A stretch of 64,000 nucleotides of DNA from Prostheceraeus crozeri (lineage: Eukaryota; Platyhelminthes; Polycladida; Euryleptidae): the NCBI GenBank assembly GCA_907163375.1, contig CAJQUW010015580.1, forward strand, positions 124,001-188,000, read 5' to 3'. Both the position numbers and the translations under genes were made by a program. The notes below the pieces were generated by a model. It did not search any database. It was not told where the DNA came from and was given only the letters and a program-made list of their open reading frames with translations. Below are positions 35,612 to 48,504 of the stretch, piece after piece (within the stretch, counting starts at the first letter, position 1; the number at the start of each line of letters is the position of its first letter).

Positions 35612-36049
35612 ATAAATGCTCAATTATTGATTCCTCTCCTTCCTGATCTGCTTAATTTTTTTCTACAGCACTGACCGCACGCTGTATTGGAATATATTCA
35701 ACCAATATACGAGTATATACCTCAACATTGTGATACTGTTTTCCAATGTTTTTGGAAATAAACAACTTTTGACTTTTAAATTTTGTCTAATTGAACAATC
35801 AATTATGAATTCCACAGAAATAAATATAATGACATGGCACTTCTATTTCTGTGGATTACCTCCTGCATCATTTGATGTCTTTGAACGCATAAACAGCAGC
35901 AGTTATCTACACTTCAGAAATATTTAAGACGTGTGTACTTCCTGGAAGTTGATTGTTGTTCCATAATAAGATAATGGACTTTTTCATGAATAACCCTGAC
36001 GACGCCTCTAACAATCCACTTAAATATGGCACACCAATTAACATTGTAG

Positions 36050-36300
36050 ATTGATGATTAGCTAGGATTTACAGAGAATACAAAGTGAAGGACATTTAGA
36101 AGCAAAATTTGGTTTCTAATTATTTTCCTCTTCTTCCCGATAATGATATTTTTGTTGTTGAAATTGACCGCACGCCTGAAATGCACTTATGTAATGTCCG
36201 ATGAAGCTTCTATGGTTATGTTTTGAAATTCGAATGCTTCTTGCTCATATGCTTCCTCCATGTTTTCCAATGCATTTGGAAATGAACATTTATTGATATA
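36050..36300 (+). repeat. 3' untranslated fragment of the same retrotransposon family
   Basis: Shares the TAATTATTTTCCTCTTCTTCC / GACCGCACGC / TTTTCCAATG.ATTTGGAAAT order with 35620-35765. No coding part remains. Confidence 0.55.
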
Positions 36301-37494
36301 AGATGTCCGTGCAACTCTGGTTCGACCAGCAGTCTTGGTTAGATTTTCTGACCATGTGGAAAAAGCACATGGTCAGGAATGTACCTGACTTATGTTCGAA
36401 TGCCACTCAAACGAGTAGCGGTATTAGGAAGATGGGATATTGGCATGCGTTCATTCACACTGTCATCTTCCCACAGCTCCAGCTATTGTCCCTTCTGCTC
36501 ATGTCTCAACAGATAATCCAAGATCTCTTTTCATTGTGTCACTGTAGCAACCACCAAACAATATCAATGTTACACGCAATCCGATTGTCGATGTGAGGAT
36601 TAACTGCCGCCTCATACCGACACCGAGTCATGAGACATAGAGATGCGAGTGATGACCGATGTCACGATGTGTCAACAGGAAACACGTCACAACTCGTCAG
36701 TCATTGTGAACTACAGCACGCGAAGGTATTGCCATCGTACTTTAATACTGATGAAGAGGATCTGTTCACTCTTGCGCGGATAAACCGGCAAAGCTGTGTT
36801 TGGAGAGCAGACAAGGGCCTGGAGAAGAGGTTTTGTGGGCGCCCACTAACAAGCTTCAAGCGAATTCCGTACAGCTGCCGTGGGCGTCAATAAATTGTTC
36901 ATACATATTAACATTACACATTCACAACATATTTCCGGCTTCAGTGATGCAGGTTTGTTGATGAGGGGCTTCGCCAGATGATCATGAAGGGGCATCATAT
37001 AGGTTGTCAAACGAAGAAGTTGAATAATCAAGCCAATCCATAAGATGTTCATCCTTCAGAAAGCTTTTAATCTTTCCAGGTAACAATGTAGGTTGACGTC
37101 AACGAACATCAGGTGATTCTAAATACATTTCAGTTGTTTCAAAAAGGCATTTTGCAAAACAATTTAAAAAACGAGAAGCCATGCCCGAACCTACCAGATT
37201 ATGTCCGAAATTTTTCGTAATGCTGTATTTCATCGAATCAACTCGTCCTCGAACAGACACCTCCCATGAATTAACTCCGAATTTGATAAACATGCTTGTA
37301 AATCTACGAGTTCTTGTGCCGTCCTCGAATTACCCCACACCTGTTTCATGTGCTTAGTGGGTAATGAATCGCATCTCTTAGTAGATTCACTCATAAAGAA
37401 TTATTATGTTTGCTGTTTATTAACATTATGCAAAATTTAGGCCATCTGCATGTTGCTTCACCTTGTCTGGAACTCAACAACTGCGTCAAGTTAA
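36301..37494. other. no gene recognised
   Basis: Frames of 87-97 codons at 36303 and 36630 show no recognised domain. Nothing else stands out. Confidence 0.4.
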
Positions 37495-38384
37495 TAAGAC
37501 ACATGATCATTTCACACATGCGAGTTGCTGCCATTAAATTAAAGTGAGTTTTTTATTTAGTCCGGGAGCTACTGACACTTTCTTCCTAAATTCGCGCACT
37601 AAGGGCTTAATAGCATGGATTTATAGATCTTGAAACGCTGAATACAAAAATCAAATTCTTATGTGTCGCAGCCAGTCGCATTCGATTATAGGTAAAGTTA
37701 AAGATCCCCATTGGAATCCAATGGTAAAATTCAAGAAATATCTATGGATTGTGAAACACTTGACAATTTTCCTATATTTTCTTTTGCAGAAAAGAAACTA
37801 TTTATCAGAATGCCATGACATTTGAAACATGATTGAGTTCAGAACATCAGCTTCGATAAGAAAGTTGAAGTGAGTCACATGATTCAGTATTTGATGTCTG
37901 AGAGCCTCTACAAAATGAGTAAATTTGATGTTTTAACTAAATTTTGGCGATTTTACTCATTTTGTAGAGGCTCTCAGATATCAAATACTGAATCATGTGA
38001 CTCACTTCAACTTTCTTATCGAAGCTGATGTTCTGAACTCAATCATGTTTCAAATGTCATGGCATTCTGATAAATAGTTTCTTTTCTGCAAAAGAAAATA
38101 TAGGAAAATTGTCAAGTGTTTCACAATCCATAGATATTTCTTGAATTTTACCATTGGATTCCAATGGGGATCTTTCTTTAACTTTACCTATAATCGAATG
38201 CGACTGGCTGCGACACATAAGAATTTGATTTTTGTATTCAGCGTTTCAAGATCTATAAATCCATGCTATTAAGCCCTTAGTGCGCGAATTTAGGAAGAAA
38301 GTGTCAGTAGCTCCCGGACTAAATAAAAAACTCACTTTAATTTAATGGCAGCAACTCGCTTGTGTGAAATGATCATGTGTCTTA
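37495..38384. repeat. 890-bp near-perfect inverted repeat (long hairpin)
   Basis: The arms 37495-37923 and 37952-38384 are reverse complements over about 430 bases with only a few differences: a four-base insertion near 38172 and single substitutions near 37516 and 37896. The loop is 28 bases. The outermost part includes a motif of the form CGCGAATTTAGGAAGAAAGTGTCAG...CGGACTAAAT. That motif is repeated once more directly outside at about 38395-38445 and, more diverged, at 47790-47830. It has no coding content. Transcription across it would give a long double-stranded RNA. Confidence 0.92.
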
Positions 38385-38445
38385 AATTTGTGTGTCTCGA
38401 ATTTAGGAAGAAAGTGTCAGTAGCTCCCGTCCTAATTAGGCCTAA

Positions 38446-41025
38446 ATATTTACAATGAATGATGCTGGGCATGAGGTGATATTCCTTACAGCAATTGAAC
38501 ACACCTGCTGGCATCATCATCGCATCGGGCGCTTGTATCAAATGTTGCGATACACAACCCAGTTTGAGTTCTGAGATTGCTCAATCCGATCAGGTACCTA
38601 AACCAAATTTCATATTTATTATTCAATCAGTGTATTTATACAGTATTTTTAAACGTAATTTCATGAAGACGATAATTGCGTTGCAATCTTAGTTATTTTG
38701 AAGGAGTGTCAATTACATGCAGTATGCCGTTAATTTTGAAAACATCCCCTCCCCAACGAAAATCCTGACTGCGTGCCTGTAACAGCATGCACTCAATAAT
38801 TTCAAGAATTCCTGTGCTACTACGTGTTTACAGCTTATCTATAAAGACTGTCTGCATGGACAGATCACGATCCAAAACTCTTGACTTTAAGCTGCATGGA
38901 AGCATTCCGGTCTTATCATATCTTTCATATGTCTGTTATTCTATTGTCAGATCACCGTTTTCAGCAATGCAGTCAGCTGCGGTGATTGTTTATGCATCAT
39001 GTGATCATAACGCTCTTCAATTGCTGTTCATTACAATATAGCCATGCGGTCTATTCTCCAGACAAGAACGTAGTGAAAGTCCCCTTTCGAGGGCAAGTGT
39101 GGCTGTCTCTTGCAGATGTCTTTCGTCTAGTGGCGAGTTCGATGCTTGGTTCCATACTTGAGAAGAGATATTGTTTTCGAAGCTCCTGAATAATATAATC
39201 TGTATATTTACAATGCAATAATTGTGTGCACAGCTTGCGTTCAGTTTCCAATGCCCGATATCATATTTTCGGTTTCAGATAAACATTCATCGTTTTGAAA
39301 TCCAATCAAAATATTTATTGATTCATCAATCTTCCACAGCCATTTTCATTCACATAAAAGACCTAAAATGACATGGCTATGGTAGACAAGCGTCCAGGTG
39401 GCAAGCATGCATGTGCGAATGCTATCAACAAAAATCATATGAATCACAAATAAGTTCTATGCTATCTAAGTTCTGTCGGCATAAATTAATGACAAGCTGA
39501 TGATAAAAATCAATACATTTTGTTATAGGATATTTAGCTTAAGTGGCGGTAAACCTCGATCTTTGATTTTTGACACGTAAAAGGTATGTTTCCATTCTTT
39601 TACATTGATTGCATCAACGTACATCTGCCATGTACATGTAAGCTGCGGACTCAAGCTTTTTGTTCCTTTGCGTGAAGGCTTATACAAATCAAGAAAATAG
39701 TCAGGAGTATTTTAATATTCTCTTTCAATCAACTTATGTCGCGGCCTTGTATGACTTTCCAATTCTTGAAACATCCATGTCAGTCAGAACTTTGTCGCAG
39801 GAGAGTTTCGGCTTACAGGGATTTTATCGCTATTTTATAATCGAAATGTTGATTTTTTGCATGTGTCGAAGATTTCTTCAGTTTTCTGATTGCATGTAAT
39901 TAATGCAATGTACATGTATATCATTCCGTTGATCAGACATATCCAAAGAACAGAGTGCTGATTCTTTTTGCTTGGCCTAAAGTCTAAGGTCTGATCATGC
40001 ATCATGCACCTCACTCATGCTGGAATACTGTTTGATGCATGCTATGTTACATTGCACGTATTCTACATCTTTTGTGTAATGTAAAATATTTTAAAGCATT
40101 TCCCCTCTTTCCAATGAAACAGTTTAACTAATCGCATTGTTTTATTTCCGTCACTTCAAAGTATGTTTACATCTTGCAGTAAAAGGGTCTACTGATTAAC
40201 GAAAACCCATAACCTCTAACTTGAACATTTAACTAATTTGAGGTATAGTGTGAAAGTGTAGATTGCTGGCACTGCAGTCAGACTGGAAAATTGACAAAGC
40301 TGAAAAAAGTGATGTCTTAGATGGTGTGCCCTAGAATACAACCAAGGGATCTCTTTCTATCTGAACCCGAAGAACTTTGGTGAATCACAACTCTGGTCGG
40401 GATCACGAAGTCAGTGTCAAGGAATTCTACCAACTCATTCGTGATAACTTAGAGTCTGTTTGTTAGAGTTTCATTCATTCTTTTAAAATTTCAGTCAAGC
40501 ATTTGATGGCACTTCGTTTTGAATACATGTTCGATTAATTTCAACTTTATTCCAAAGTCATCATTTAGAAAGCATATAACAAGTCAATAGCTAAATGGAA
40601 TTAGGAAAGTAAGACATTTAACTGGGTAAGTTAGGTTACAAAGTTATAATATCCGAGAGATACCGAAGATTTCGTGAGAACATACTGACTTTCAATAATT
40701 TTATCAACTATCAATTCAAGAATTGGCAAATTTACGCGAATTTTACAACTTTACAAATTCTTCAAAACCTATCTCCTCAGACTGAATTCTTTCAAATGTC
40801 ATCATTTTAACTTTCCTCGTTATTTTATCGATGCGGCTATTGACTTGATCATCACTTTGTTGGATCGATGACTTTATGTTGTTAATGTTAAAAATCACAT
40901 TTTTATGTTAAAAATTAATCGAACATCTGTTTTCAACACAATACCATCAAATACTTGACTTCACGAATGTCATACGTTGCGAAGCCTTTCGCTGATTTGT
41001 CGGGTAACACTTCGTGACGCGCACC
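38446..41025. other. no gene recognised
   Basis: AT-rich sequence; short open frames only. No repeat boundaries seen. Confidence 0.4.
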
Positions 41026-41285
41026 ATAAAGAAAATTAAAGTCATTACAATTGATTATGATTATTTTGCAAGCCTTACTGCTGATTGTTGAATAAAATAT
41101 TTGATAGAATTACTTTATTTTATTAGTTTTTAAACAATATTTCGGAGTTATGACTCCATTCTCAAGTTATACAAAGATAGAAAATACTAAGCTAAGAAAA
41201 TTGCGTTTTACTGAAGTCATTACAGATAAAGTGAATAAAGTCAAAGATCACTTTACCTGTATATAATGACTTTAATTTTCTTTAT
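41026..41285. mobile_element. 260-bp miniature inverted-repeat element
   Basis: Inverted ends of 22 bp: ATAAAGAAAATTAAAGTCATTA on the left and the exact complement at 41264-41285. Small, AT-rich and non-coding. The superfamily is not determined. Confidence 0.75.
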
Positions 41286-42392
41286 AAACCTCGAGCCTTA
41301 GGCGAAGTTTATATCTACCGTAGCTAGTCAATAAAAGCAGTATATATATACCTACAAAGCTAGCTATAACGATATTATCAACCTAGAGAAAAAAGTGGCT
41401 GATATTGCATAATTTGATGTCACTATCTGGATCAGTTGATATCAAGCAACATCAGCCGTTTGAGTTAGTGATATCAATTTTGATAATCGATGGAGAGAGT
41501 AGATAATACCATAGAGAGAAGCACCATGTTACAGTGAATGTCGTAGTACTGAAGACTATCTATGGAATCAATCAATACTATTTGACCAATTTCCGTACTG
41601 ATATTGCAAATTATCAGATTAGAGATTTGCATAGAACACTTCCCCAGGAGGTTGACAATAGGCCTTCTACATTGTGACATGTAAACTTTGTATAGAAATA
41701 TATTGCACGACATCGTCATTGATGTAGGATGAAATAACGGAAAATAGCTATTGGATCAGCTTGATGAAATCAGCTGAAACTTTCGTGCGTGCAGGCCAGG
41801 ACAATAAAGGATTTTCGATTAGCACTTGTAGAAGTTTTGATGATTTCATTGATTTCAACACCTCATGCCAGCGATGAATATTAATTAAGTTCTATTCAAA
41901 TTAGTTCTTATACAACTGTATGTCAATTTAAGAATTTGTCGTTCATGTGTAAAACGCCCACCATTGTTAATATATCCACAGAACCTATTTCTATCTTTTT
42001 CTGATACAAATATGAACTATGTGTAAGTCATATTTAAACTTAAACTATCAATTTCTTCTGAAAATATATAATGTTAGTTCGAAACACAATCAAGCATTAT
42101 GGAATACCTATTTAGCATTTACAAGAAATGAAAACAAAACTGAACTCAATCAACAATACTTTCTTACACTTGATCATCTGGACTTTGTCCCAACGAGGAG
42201 CTGTTTATACATCGGATGCAGAGAAGACAGGCCGTCTAACAATAATTTACAATGACGGTATAATTTAGCGAATAAAACAAATCATGGCTGAGCGGAAATT
42301 TGATCATAAAACTCGAGAGAAGATGTTGCAAATTTACAGCTTTGAACCGGAGGTTCGGCGTCAGTCGTCAAAATCGACGTACTATGTACAAA

Positions 42393-43445
42393 TCAGACCA
42401 TGTGGCCTTCTAGGTCGTCCCGATTCATAGGATTAGAATGCCCATTAATCCCCGGAGATGGCATCATGGGTTGAGGAGAGACATGGCCTCGATAATGCAA
42501 GGAATCTCCTGTGTTCTGACGGCTTAATTGACAAGCAGGGGGGCGCACAGGATATGTGCCAGGTGGGGAACGCATGCCTGGCACTCGATTGAGGGATTCA
42601 CAGGGGTGAGATAGTGAACTGATGCTAGTCCGATGAATGGAACCAGGATGCAACAAGCCGTTCATGTCCTCAGATGGCGGAACACCGATATGACTACCAG
42701 CACAAGCGTGGTCTCTCAGCCATGCTTTCCTTTCCCTCTCACGGTTCATCTCCTTCCTCCTTGCGATGCTTCCATAAAGTTCAGGAGCCGTCAGACTGGA
42801 AGTATCTCCTATACCGGCCATGGAACTGTACTGGTCAAGCCCAGCATCAGTGACCCTTCGAATACTAACATGAGAGCGTCCGTCACTGATAGAATGTTTG
42901 GTGTTCGCGCGACGTAGCATGGCGCATGTGCGGATCAGCATGATGATGAGAATGATAATAAATACAAAGAATACACAGAGTAAAATACGATAAATAAGAA
43001 TCTCATTGTCGACAGTAATTCCTAATGCTCCCATGCGAACAACAGCCGCCACAGTTGCAGTTGTCAGAGCGACTGAGGGAGCTTTAGTAGTGGTGGTAGT
43101 GGTCGTTGTCGGCTGTACGCACTCCAGGCGTTGGCAGACCACGTAATTTTTGCGAATAACTCTTATGGCTCCAATCGCCCTTCGTGTTCTTTTCTGCCCG
43201 CATGAGGTTTTCATCGCCATGCCGGCGTTCGATGCCCGCAGGTCCGACATGCTCTGTCGCAATATTTGCCTAGGCTGCTCCCCACCCCTCCTATACTGTT
43301 CCACATAGTAGAGGCCCCCGCTGCCTAACTGAGCTCCACAAGCCTCTGACGCCCTGACACTTGTCCTCCCTTGCACCGCCTTTTGACAATGTGCACATAT
43401 TTCTTCCTCTAAATGCACAGTCCCTCTCATAATCTTATTTCCCAA
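42393..43445 (-). CDS. 3' coding region of a single-pass membrane protein
   Basis: The best host-gene candidate. The minus-strand frame is open for 350 codons to a stop at 42393. Its last about 260 residues look protein-like: a cysteine-containing segment (TSCGQKRTRRAIGAIRVIRKNYVVCQRLEC) with a possible furin-type site RTRR, a threonine run, a transmembrane helix near 42920-43010 (ILLCVFFVFIIILIIML), then a basic stop-transfer stretch. The cytoplasmic tail of about 180 residues is rich in Ser, Pro, Gly and Arg and ends EGHMV. This predicts a type I membrane protein with a short extracellular stalk in this exon. The first residues, upstream of about 43300, may be read-through of an intron because sequence becomes G-rich and low in complexity. 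No start codon or upstream exons were identified. I do not recognise the family. The acceptor site is not clear. Confidence 0.6.
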   Translation of the reverse strand: MGNKIMRGTVHLEEEICAHCQKAVQGRTSVRASEACGAQLGSGGLYYVEQYRRGGEQPRQILRQSMSDLRASNAGMAMKTSCGQKRTRRAIGAIRVIRKNYVVCQRLECVQPTTTTTTTTKAPSVALTTATVAAVVRMGALGITVDNEILIYRILLCVFFVFIIILIIMLIRTCAMLRRANTKHSISDGRSHVSIRRVTDAGLDQYSSMAGIGDTSSLTAPELYGSIARRKEMNRERERKAWLRDHACAGSHIGVPPSEDMNGLLHPGSIHRTSISSLSHPCESLNRVPGMRSPPGTYPVRPPACQLSRQNTGDSLHYRGHVSPQPMMPSPGINGHSNPMNRDDLEGHMV

Positions 43446-43783
43446 CCTAAAGCCCTACCCCATCCGCTCCCTAACCATAGAAACAATCCCCCCTTCTCCT
43501 TTCTTTCCCACTCCTATATCGATCCTGCTCTATTTCTCCCCATCTCCCATCCCCCCCTACCCCTTCCCAATCTCCTTTCATCATCATCATATCTCTCCTC
43601 TACCCCCTCCTTTACCAACCACCCCACCCTACCCTTCCCCCCCTTCACCTCTCTATTACCTACAACTCAACTTTATATACTACACATAACTCACCCCCCC
43701 CACCCCCCCCCCCCCCCCCACAAACCCCCCCCACCCCCCCCCCCACCCCCCCCAACCCCCAACCCCCCCCCCCCCCCCCCCCC
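43440..43783 (+). repeat. G-depleted C-rich tract ending in long C runs
   Basis: About 340 bases with almost no G on the plus strand, ending in almost pure C from 43692 to 43783. The minus strand is correspondingly G-rich and could form G-quadruplexes. It lies immediately upstream of the membrane-protein exon. Part of it may be assembly or polishing error in a hard-to-read region. Confidence 0.85.
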
Positions 43784-44223
43784 GGCCAACCTCGTTCAGC
43801 CAATGAGAGTGCAGTGTGCAGTCATTGGATATCTGTGTGTTTAGAAGCATTCATCGTATAACAGTTGCGAACGATTTCTTTGTTAAGTCAGGAAGGTCAT
43901 GATAACTAGCATTATCATGGCTATTCAAGATAAATGAAAGAGAAGAAACTCAATGAAAGGACGATCAAAGTTGTTTTTACAAAACCTCACGAACGAAGTC
44001 ATCATTGAAAAGAAGAGTTCGGAAAGAGATATTTGCTTAGGCTATGCAGACTTTCTGATCTCATCATATCGACACGTGACAGCCGTTGAAAGCGGGTCAG
44101 TCTAGAGACGGCAAAAATACAACTCTTACAAAATACATGTGATTTTCAGTGCATGAATTGGTGCCTGTAACAATGCATGTATTAGTGGCAGGACATCATC
44201 ACTCAAGTGATGTAGGCTAATAG

Positions 44224-45002
44224 CAGGGATGCGGAGTCCTATCATTTTGATAGGACTCCGACTCCGGGGGTTGATAGGACTCCGACTCCGGGTAGCCATA
44301 GCAATATATAAAGCCTAGTTTTTTGGAAAAAACTGTCAAGCTACATCATAGATCATTAAATGCTTACCTGAACCTATAATTAGGGATAATTGCTGTATTA
44401 GTTATCAATCACTTTCAATCAAAGTTTATCAAATGTCGCTTTCAGTTGGATGCATAAGACTCGGCTCTCCCATCTTGTTGATGTGTGCTTCACACGTTTT
44501 ACTCCAGTCTCTACCGGGCAGGAAAATCCCCGATCCTTCTCCAAACAATATGAGTACACTTTCGATTTTAATATGCGCTTTAGAGGAGCCATCACACACG
44601 ATTAGCGTGAGGGTAAGAGGTAATGTTCTCAAACAAACGAGTATTTCATTTTTGTCTCTGATGTGACCTTTGGTGTGTATGTGTGATCGAGGCTAGGAAG
44701 GCTTGTATTCTCTACTAAATCACCGAGTGAAAAGACAATCCTTTTTTCACTATCACGGTTCATTCCCTCAACTATTACAAGCTTTGCATGCAGCAGTGTC
44801 TCTGTACTTTTGTTTGACGGAGAAAGTTGACATCAAGACAAGACAGTGACAGCTATGCACGAGGATAATACATGTAAATTTGTTTGTATTATACTTCGGG
44901 TCTAGTAATAGGCCGGAGTCCGGAGTCCTATCATTTGATAGGGCTCCGACTCCGACTCCAGCAAAAATGATAGAACTCCGGGACTCCGACTCCGCATCCC
45001 TG
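44224..45002. mobile_element. hAT-like element with GGAGTCC words, copy 1
   Basis: Left tip CAGGGATGCGGAGTCC, right tip GGACTCCGACTCCGCATCCCTG: good inverted repeats. GGACTCCGACTCCG and ATAGGACTCC words cluster at both ends (44224-44295 and 44910-45000). The 0.6-kb interior is non-coding. The flanking 8-mers are only partly alike, so the target duplication is not confirmed. Confidence 0.78.
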
Positions 45003-45094
45003 TGTAAGTCATGTATTTGATGCATCAGACCCACATGGCTCTAATTGCAATTACATGTAACTGATTGAGACCATTACTCGTAGAGTAAGTATGT

Positions 45095-45910
45095 TAGGTA
45101 GAGTGGTAACTCCGCATTTATTAAATTCCCAATGTGTATACACTTTCGATTTTATCAAACAAACTCGAAGTGATGCAATTGATGCAGTTGGGTATTGCTA
45201 CTAAAAGTGAGATATATTGAAGTTTTGAAGAAATTATCACGGAATTGACTGATCATGATAGTAATACAGAAGGAATGATGGTATTTTACAGATCCTCCTT
45301 GTCATGACAGTCTTGGAGAGGCAATGTCTGTTAAATTAGCAATTCGATGGGTTTCTTCTTTCGTGCTCAACCTCAAGAGTGCATTTTCTTAAGCGTGATC
45401 ATATCATAAGGAACCTGCCATTGGTAGAGCAAAATAACTTAATCAAAGACAATGATTTCAATTAACTTAAAAAATGTAAATGGGTACACATCAAATTCAG
45501 ATTCAAGAAATGAAACATGAATTTAGTGTCGAATCATCAAGTCATGCCGATGAAAATTTGATTAAAAACCTGAAATTTTAGTCAAGAAAGCACAAATAAT
45601 ATCGCGACTTTTTCATGAGGACTTCCATTATAATACGGTCTATGAAGTTCCCTTGATAATCAGCTTAATTTCCGCCTCGGTAGGATGCTTATTAGCAAAT
45701 ATTCATTCCTTTTGATATCCAACTTGTTTCATACTACTTATACAGCGGCGTCATCTTGGTAGTATATAAATTTGCATAATTTTAGCTTTTTTAAAAACTC
45801 CTCAAATAATTTTTTGGACCGCAGGAACGTAATCTCCGCAAGAAACTGAATTCCTACATATAAACATTTTCACTTTATACAGATATTTTCATGATTCGAC
45901 ACTCTGCCTA
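45095..45910 (+). mobile_element. 0.8-kb TAGGTAGAGTGG element, copy 1
   Basis: Ends TAGGTAGAGTGGTAACTC and, reversed, TAGGCAGAGTGTCGAATC. Most of its length aligns, reverse-complemented, with 48505-49257, including TTTTTGGACCGCAGGAACGTAAT and GATATCCAACTTGT blocks. Non-coding. Confidence 0.75.
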
Positions 45911-47984
45911 TATATAATACTTCCTTTATGATTAAGACTTCAAGTTATTGAAATTGACTAACAGCCTGTTGACGCAATTGAAATTAATTTACGCTACACC
46001 CAAGATAGTTACAATCAATTCAGCCTCTGAATATGACCTATGCACTGGCATCCTGATCGGTAGATTAACATGAATCTTATCCTCAGCAACATGAAATGAT
46101 ACATGAATTGAAAACTTCTATCAAATTTTGCGATCGCTACTGCAATCTGATGTGTCCTTACCGGGAGCTATTCCGTGTCGAATTATCGCAATCAAATAAA
46201 CACACATTTTACCATAAAAAAGAGGCATATTCTCAGCTGGAGGAATACATTTGACTGTCTTTTCAGGTGTATAGAGATAGTCAGGGTTGGGTGCAAGATG
46301 TTGTTGGTAAACAAGCATTCATGACAGCATTGAGAATCAAGATTGGTACCAAGTTGACAGATTAAACATTCCTCAGGCACGTCGGTATGCGAGAATGTTA
46401 GCGGAATCAATAGGTTCCGACTTGGGAAGACGAGTTGCAGTTGAGCGAAGAAATTTTGCAGGAAATCGTGTTGAGACTTGGATAATTGAATTCGTCAATT
46501 CTACGGCACTTGAACATCTTCGTAATTGTCCATTGCGTCTGCACTTTCGCCTTCTAAGTTCGAGTCTTGAAAAACTGCGGAAATGACTGATAATGCGGAG
46601 GGAAATTCAATCTAGTTGACGAGCAAGGTAGAAGGAGGCGATACGAGGAGATTAATTTGAAAGTAATGAGGCCTTTCCTTCTCTTAGTTATCAAATTAGG
46701 GGTTGAACAAGATTTGGGTGACTGACGGAATCTATGCACAATCGTGATAGTCAACCGGTTACACAGTCATTGTGCGGCGGAATTCGGTCACATTTGCTGA
46801 TCATGAAAGCGCTCCGATAATATTGAAATTGGGGACGGAGGCCGCATTGATACGTGCAAATATTAAACCATAGATATCCGACTTCCCACTTTGTTTAAGC
46901 CAGCGAGACTAGAATGGACAAAACAGTTTGTTGAGGGAGATTTCAGTCGATCATTCAATAGGCAATAATCTACGAGTATGTATGTCAATGTTGCACTCGA
47001 TCCTAAGACGAATCAAATTTACTGAAACATTAAACGTTTGTTGATTCTTGCCAGAAGATGATTTATTCAAAGATATTATGCAGAAGTCCTTTTATATATC
47101 AGGAGGAATGATGGCAACCGTGAATTTACAAAGTACACTGATGGTGCCGGTATTTTCTGTTTGTCATTCAATGTTTAGGTACCCCATGGTTTAGGTACCA
47201 TTGTAATGACAACATAAGTCCATGCATTATATATTGTTCTTATCAATGTCCAAATTAATTCTTATCTTAATTCTTAATGTTCTTATCAATGTCAACCCGT
47301 CCTTTATAATTAGAGTGTCGGATTTCTATGTAATAACCGTTGAGTAGAATATCTGGTGGATTAGTCCGTCAGACGGACAACGACATGGTGGAGAAATTCC
47401 TGATATGCACGTGCAAGAATGACAGAAACATCGCACAATTTGAAATTCCCCCATGATTTAGAAATCTACAAAGATTCAATTTTCATTCATTTGCACAAGT
47501 TGTGTTTCTAAAACAGAGACGAGGAGACGTCATATAGGCCCAGTCCATATATTCACGACAATATACAATGTCTGTATTACTTACCAAATCGGACGAATCG
47601 GCCATTTTGAAAATTGAGCTTGATTGAATGATGTATAAACTCCCTATTAACTTGCAATGAAAGTTAGATATACGCGGATTCGCGGCTGAAAAGAATAAAT
47701 TATAGAACTAATACGCAAGATAAGGCAAATTCAGTTTGACAAATGCCTCTGTGGATGGAGGTTGATGGATGGATGAGAATCGTGGAAATTTATGGCGCGA
47801 ATTTAGGAACAAAATGGCAATAGCTTTCGGACTAAATCTAAAACACGCATCAATGCCCGTCAACTTGACATTATGGATATAAGCAAAATCGATTCGATAT
47901 TGCCTAGTGTTGTACTGATCAATGCTGTGATCAGAGATTGCAAGAGCTCTTTTTAATATTTTAACTGGACACATCGAATATCAT
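45911..47984. other. no confirmed gene
   Basis: Mostly AT-rich. Overlapping minus-strand frames at 46121-46410 contain some cysteines and a GTAAG donor-like site near 46160, but no acceptor and no family match. A degenerate copy of the motif from the 37.5-kb hairpin lies at 47790-47830. Confidence 0.4.
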
Positions 47985-48057
47985 GCCGTGATAGCTCAGC
48001 TGGGAGAGCGGCAGACTGAATATGTGAAGGTCACTGGTTCGATCCCGGGTCCCGGCA
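47985..48057 (+). tRNA. tRNA-Phe(GAA)-like gene, probably a pseudogene
   Basis: A 73-nt cloverleaf without intron, ending at the discriminator A and followed by TTTTT at 48060-48064. The D arm, AGACTGAA anticodon region, AAGGTC variable loop and T arm (GGTTCGATCCC) match tRNA-Phe closely, and the anticodon is GAA. The acceptor stem pairs at six of seven positions, but the anticodon stem has two mismatches, which a working tRNA would rarely tolerate. It charges phenylalanine if functional; more likely it is a decayed gene copy. Confidence 0.7.
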
Positions 48058-48504
48058 ACATTTTTGAATCTTAAAGATGGGCTTATTAAGTCCGTTAAAG
48101 GATTACAGTATGTAAAATATTAAAATTTAAAACTCTTTTACATCGATGTTGCTCTTCCTTCTTTTCACAGATCTCATTTTCAGTTCGGAAAGTGTGTGGC
48201 ACAGGATTTCTGGGAGAAAAAGTTGTAGTTATTTTTGAAGTTGACTATTAGTTTTTGTGTTATTTAACTCCGCCCTCTCTTTCTTGAGTTGACAGTCTTT
48301 TTAAAATTCAAACTGAATCAATACTGAGATATTAAGGTTTTCGGCTTGTAGGAGACTTTATAAAGTTTGCACTTACATCACTGTAAAAATTTAAATAACC
48401 AATTTAATTAAAATAATAATCAAAAAATTTAATAAAAATTAAAACAATAAAATAAAAATTAAAATAATTTAAATAAAATGTGGCTTCCATGGAGTAACTA
48501 TAAG

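Noticed and set aside
43413-43844. 143-codon plus-strand frame rich in proline
   Set aside because: It is only the translation of the C-rich tract and runs against the more convincing minus-strand exon.
46121-46410. Overlapping minus-strand frames with several cysteines and a GTAAG site
   Set aside because: No acceptor, a frame change would be needed, and no family resemblance.
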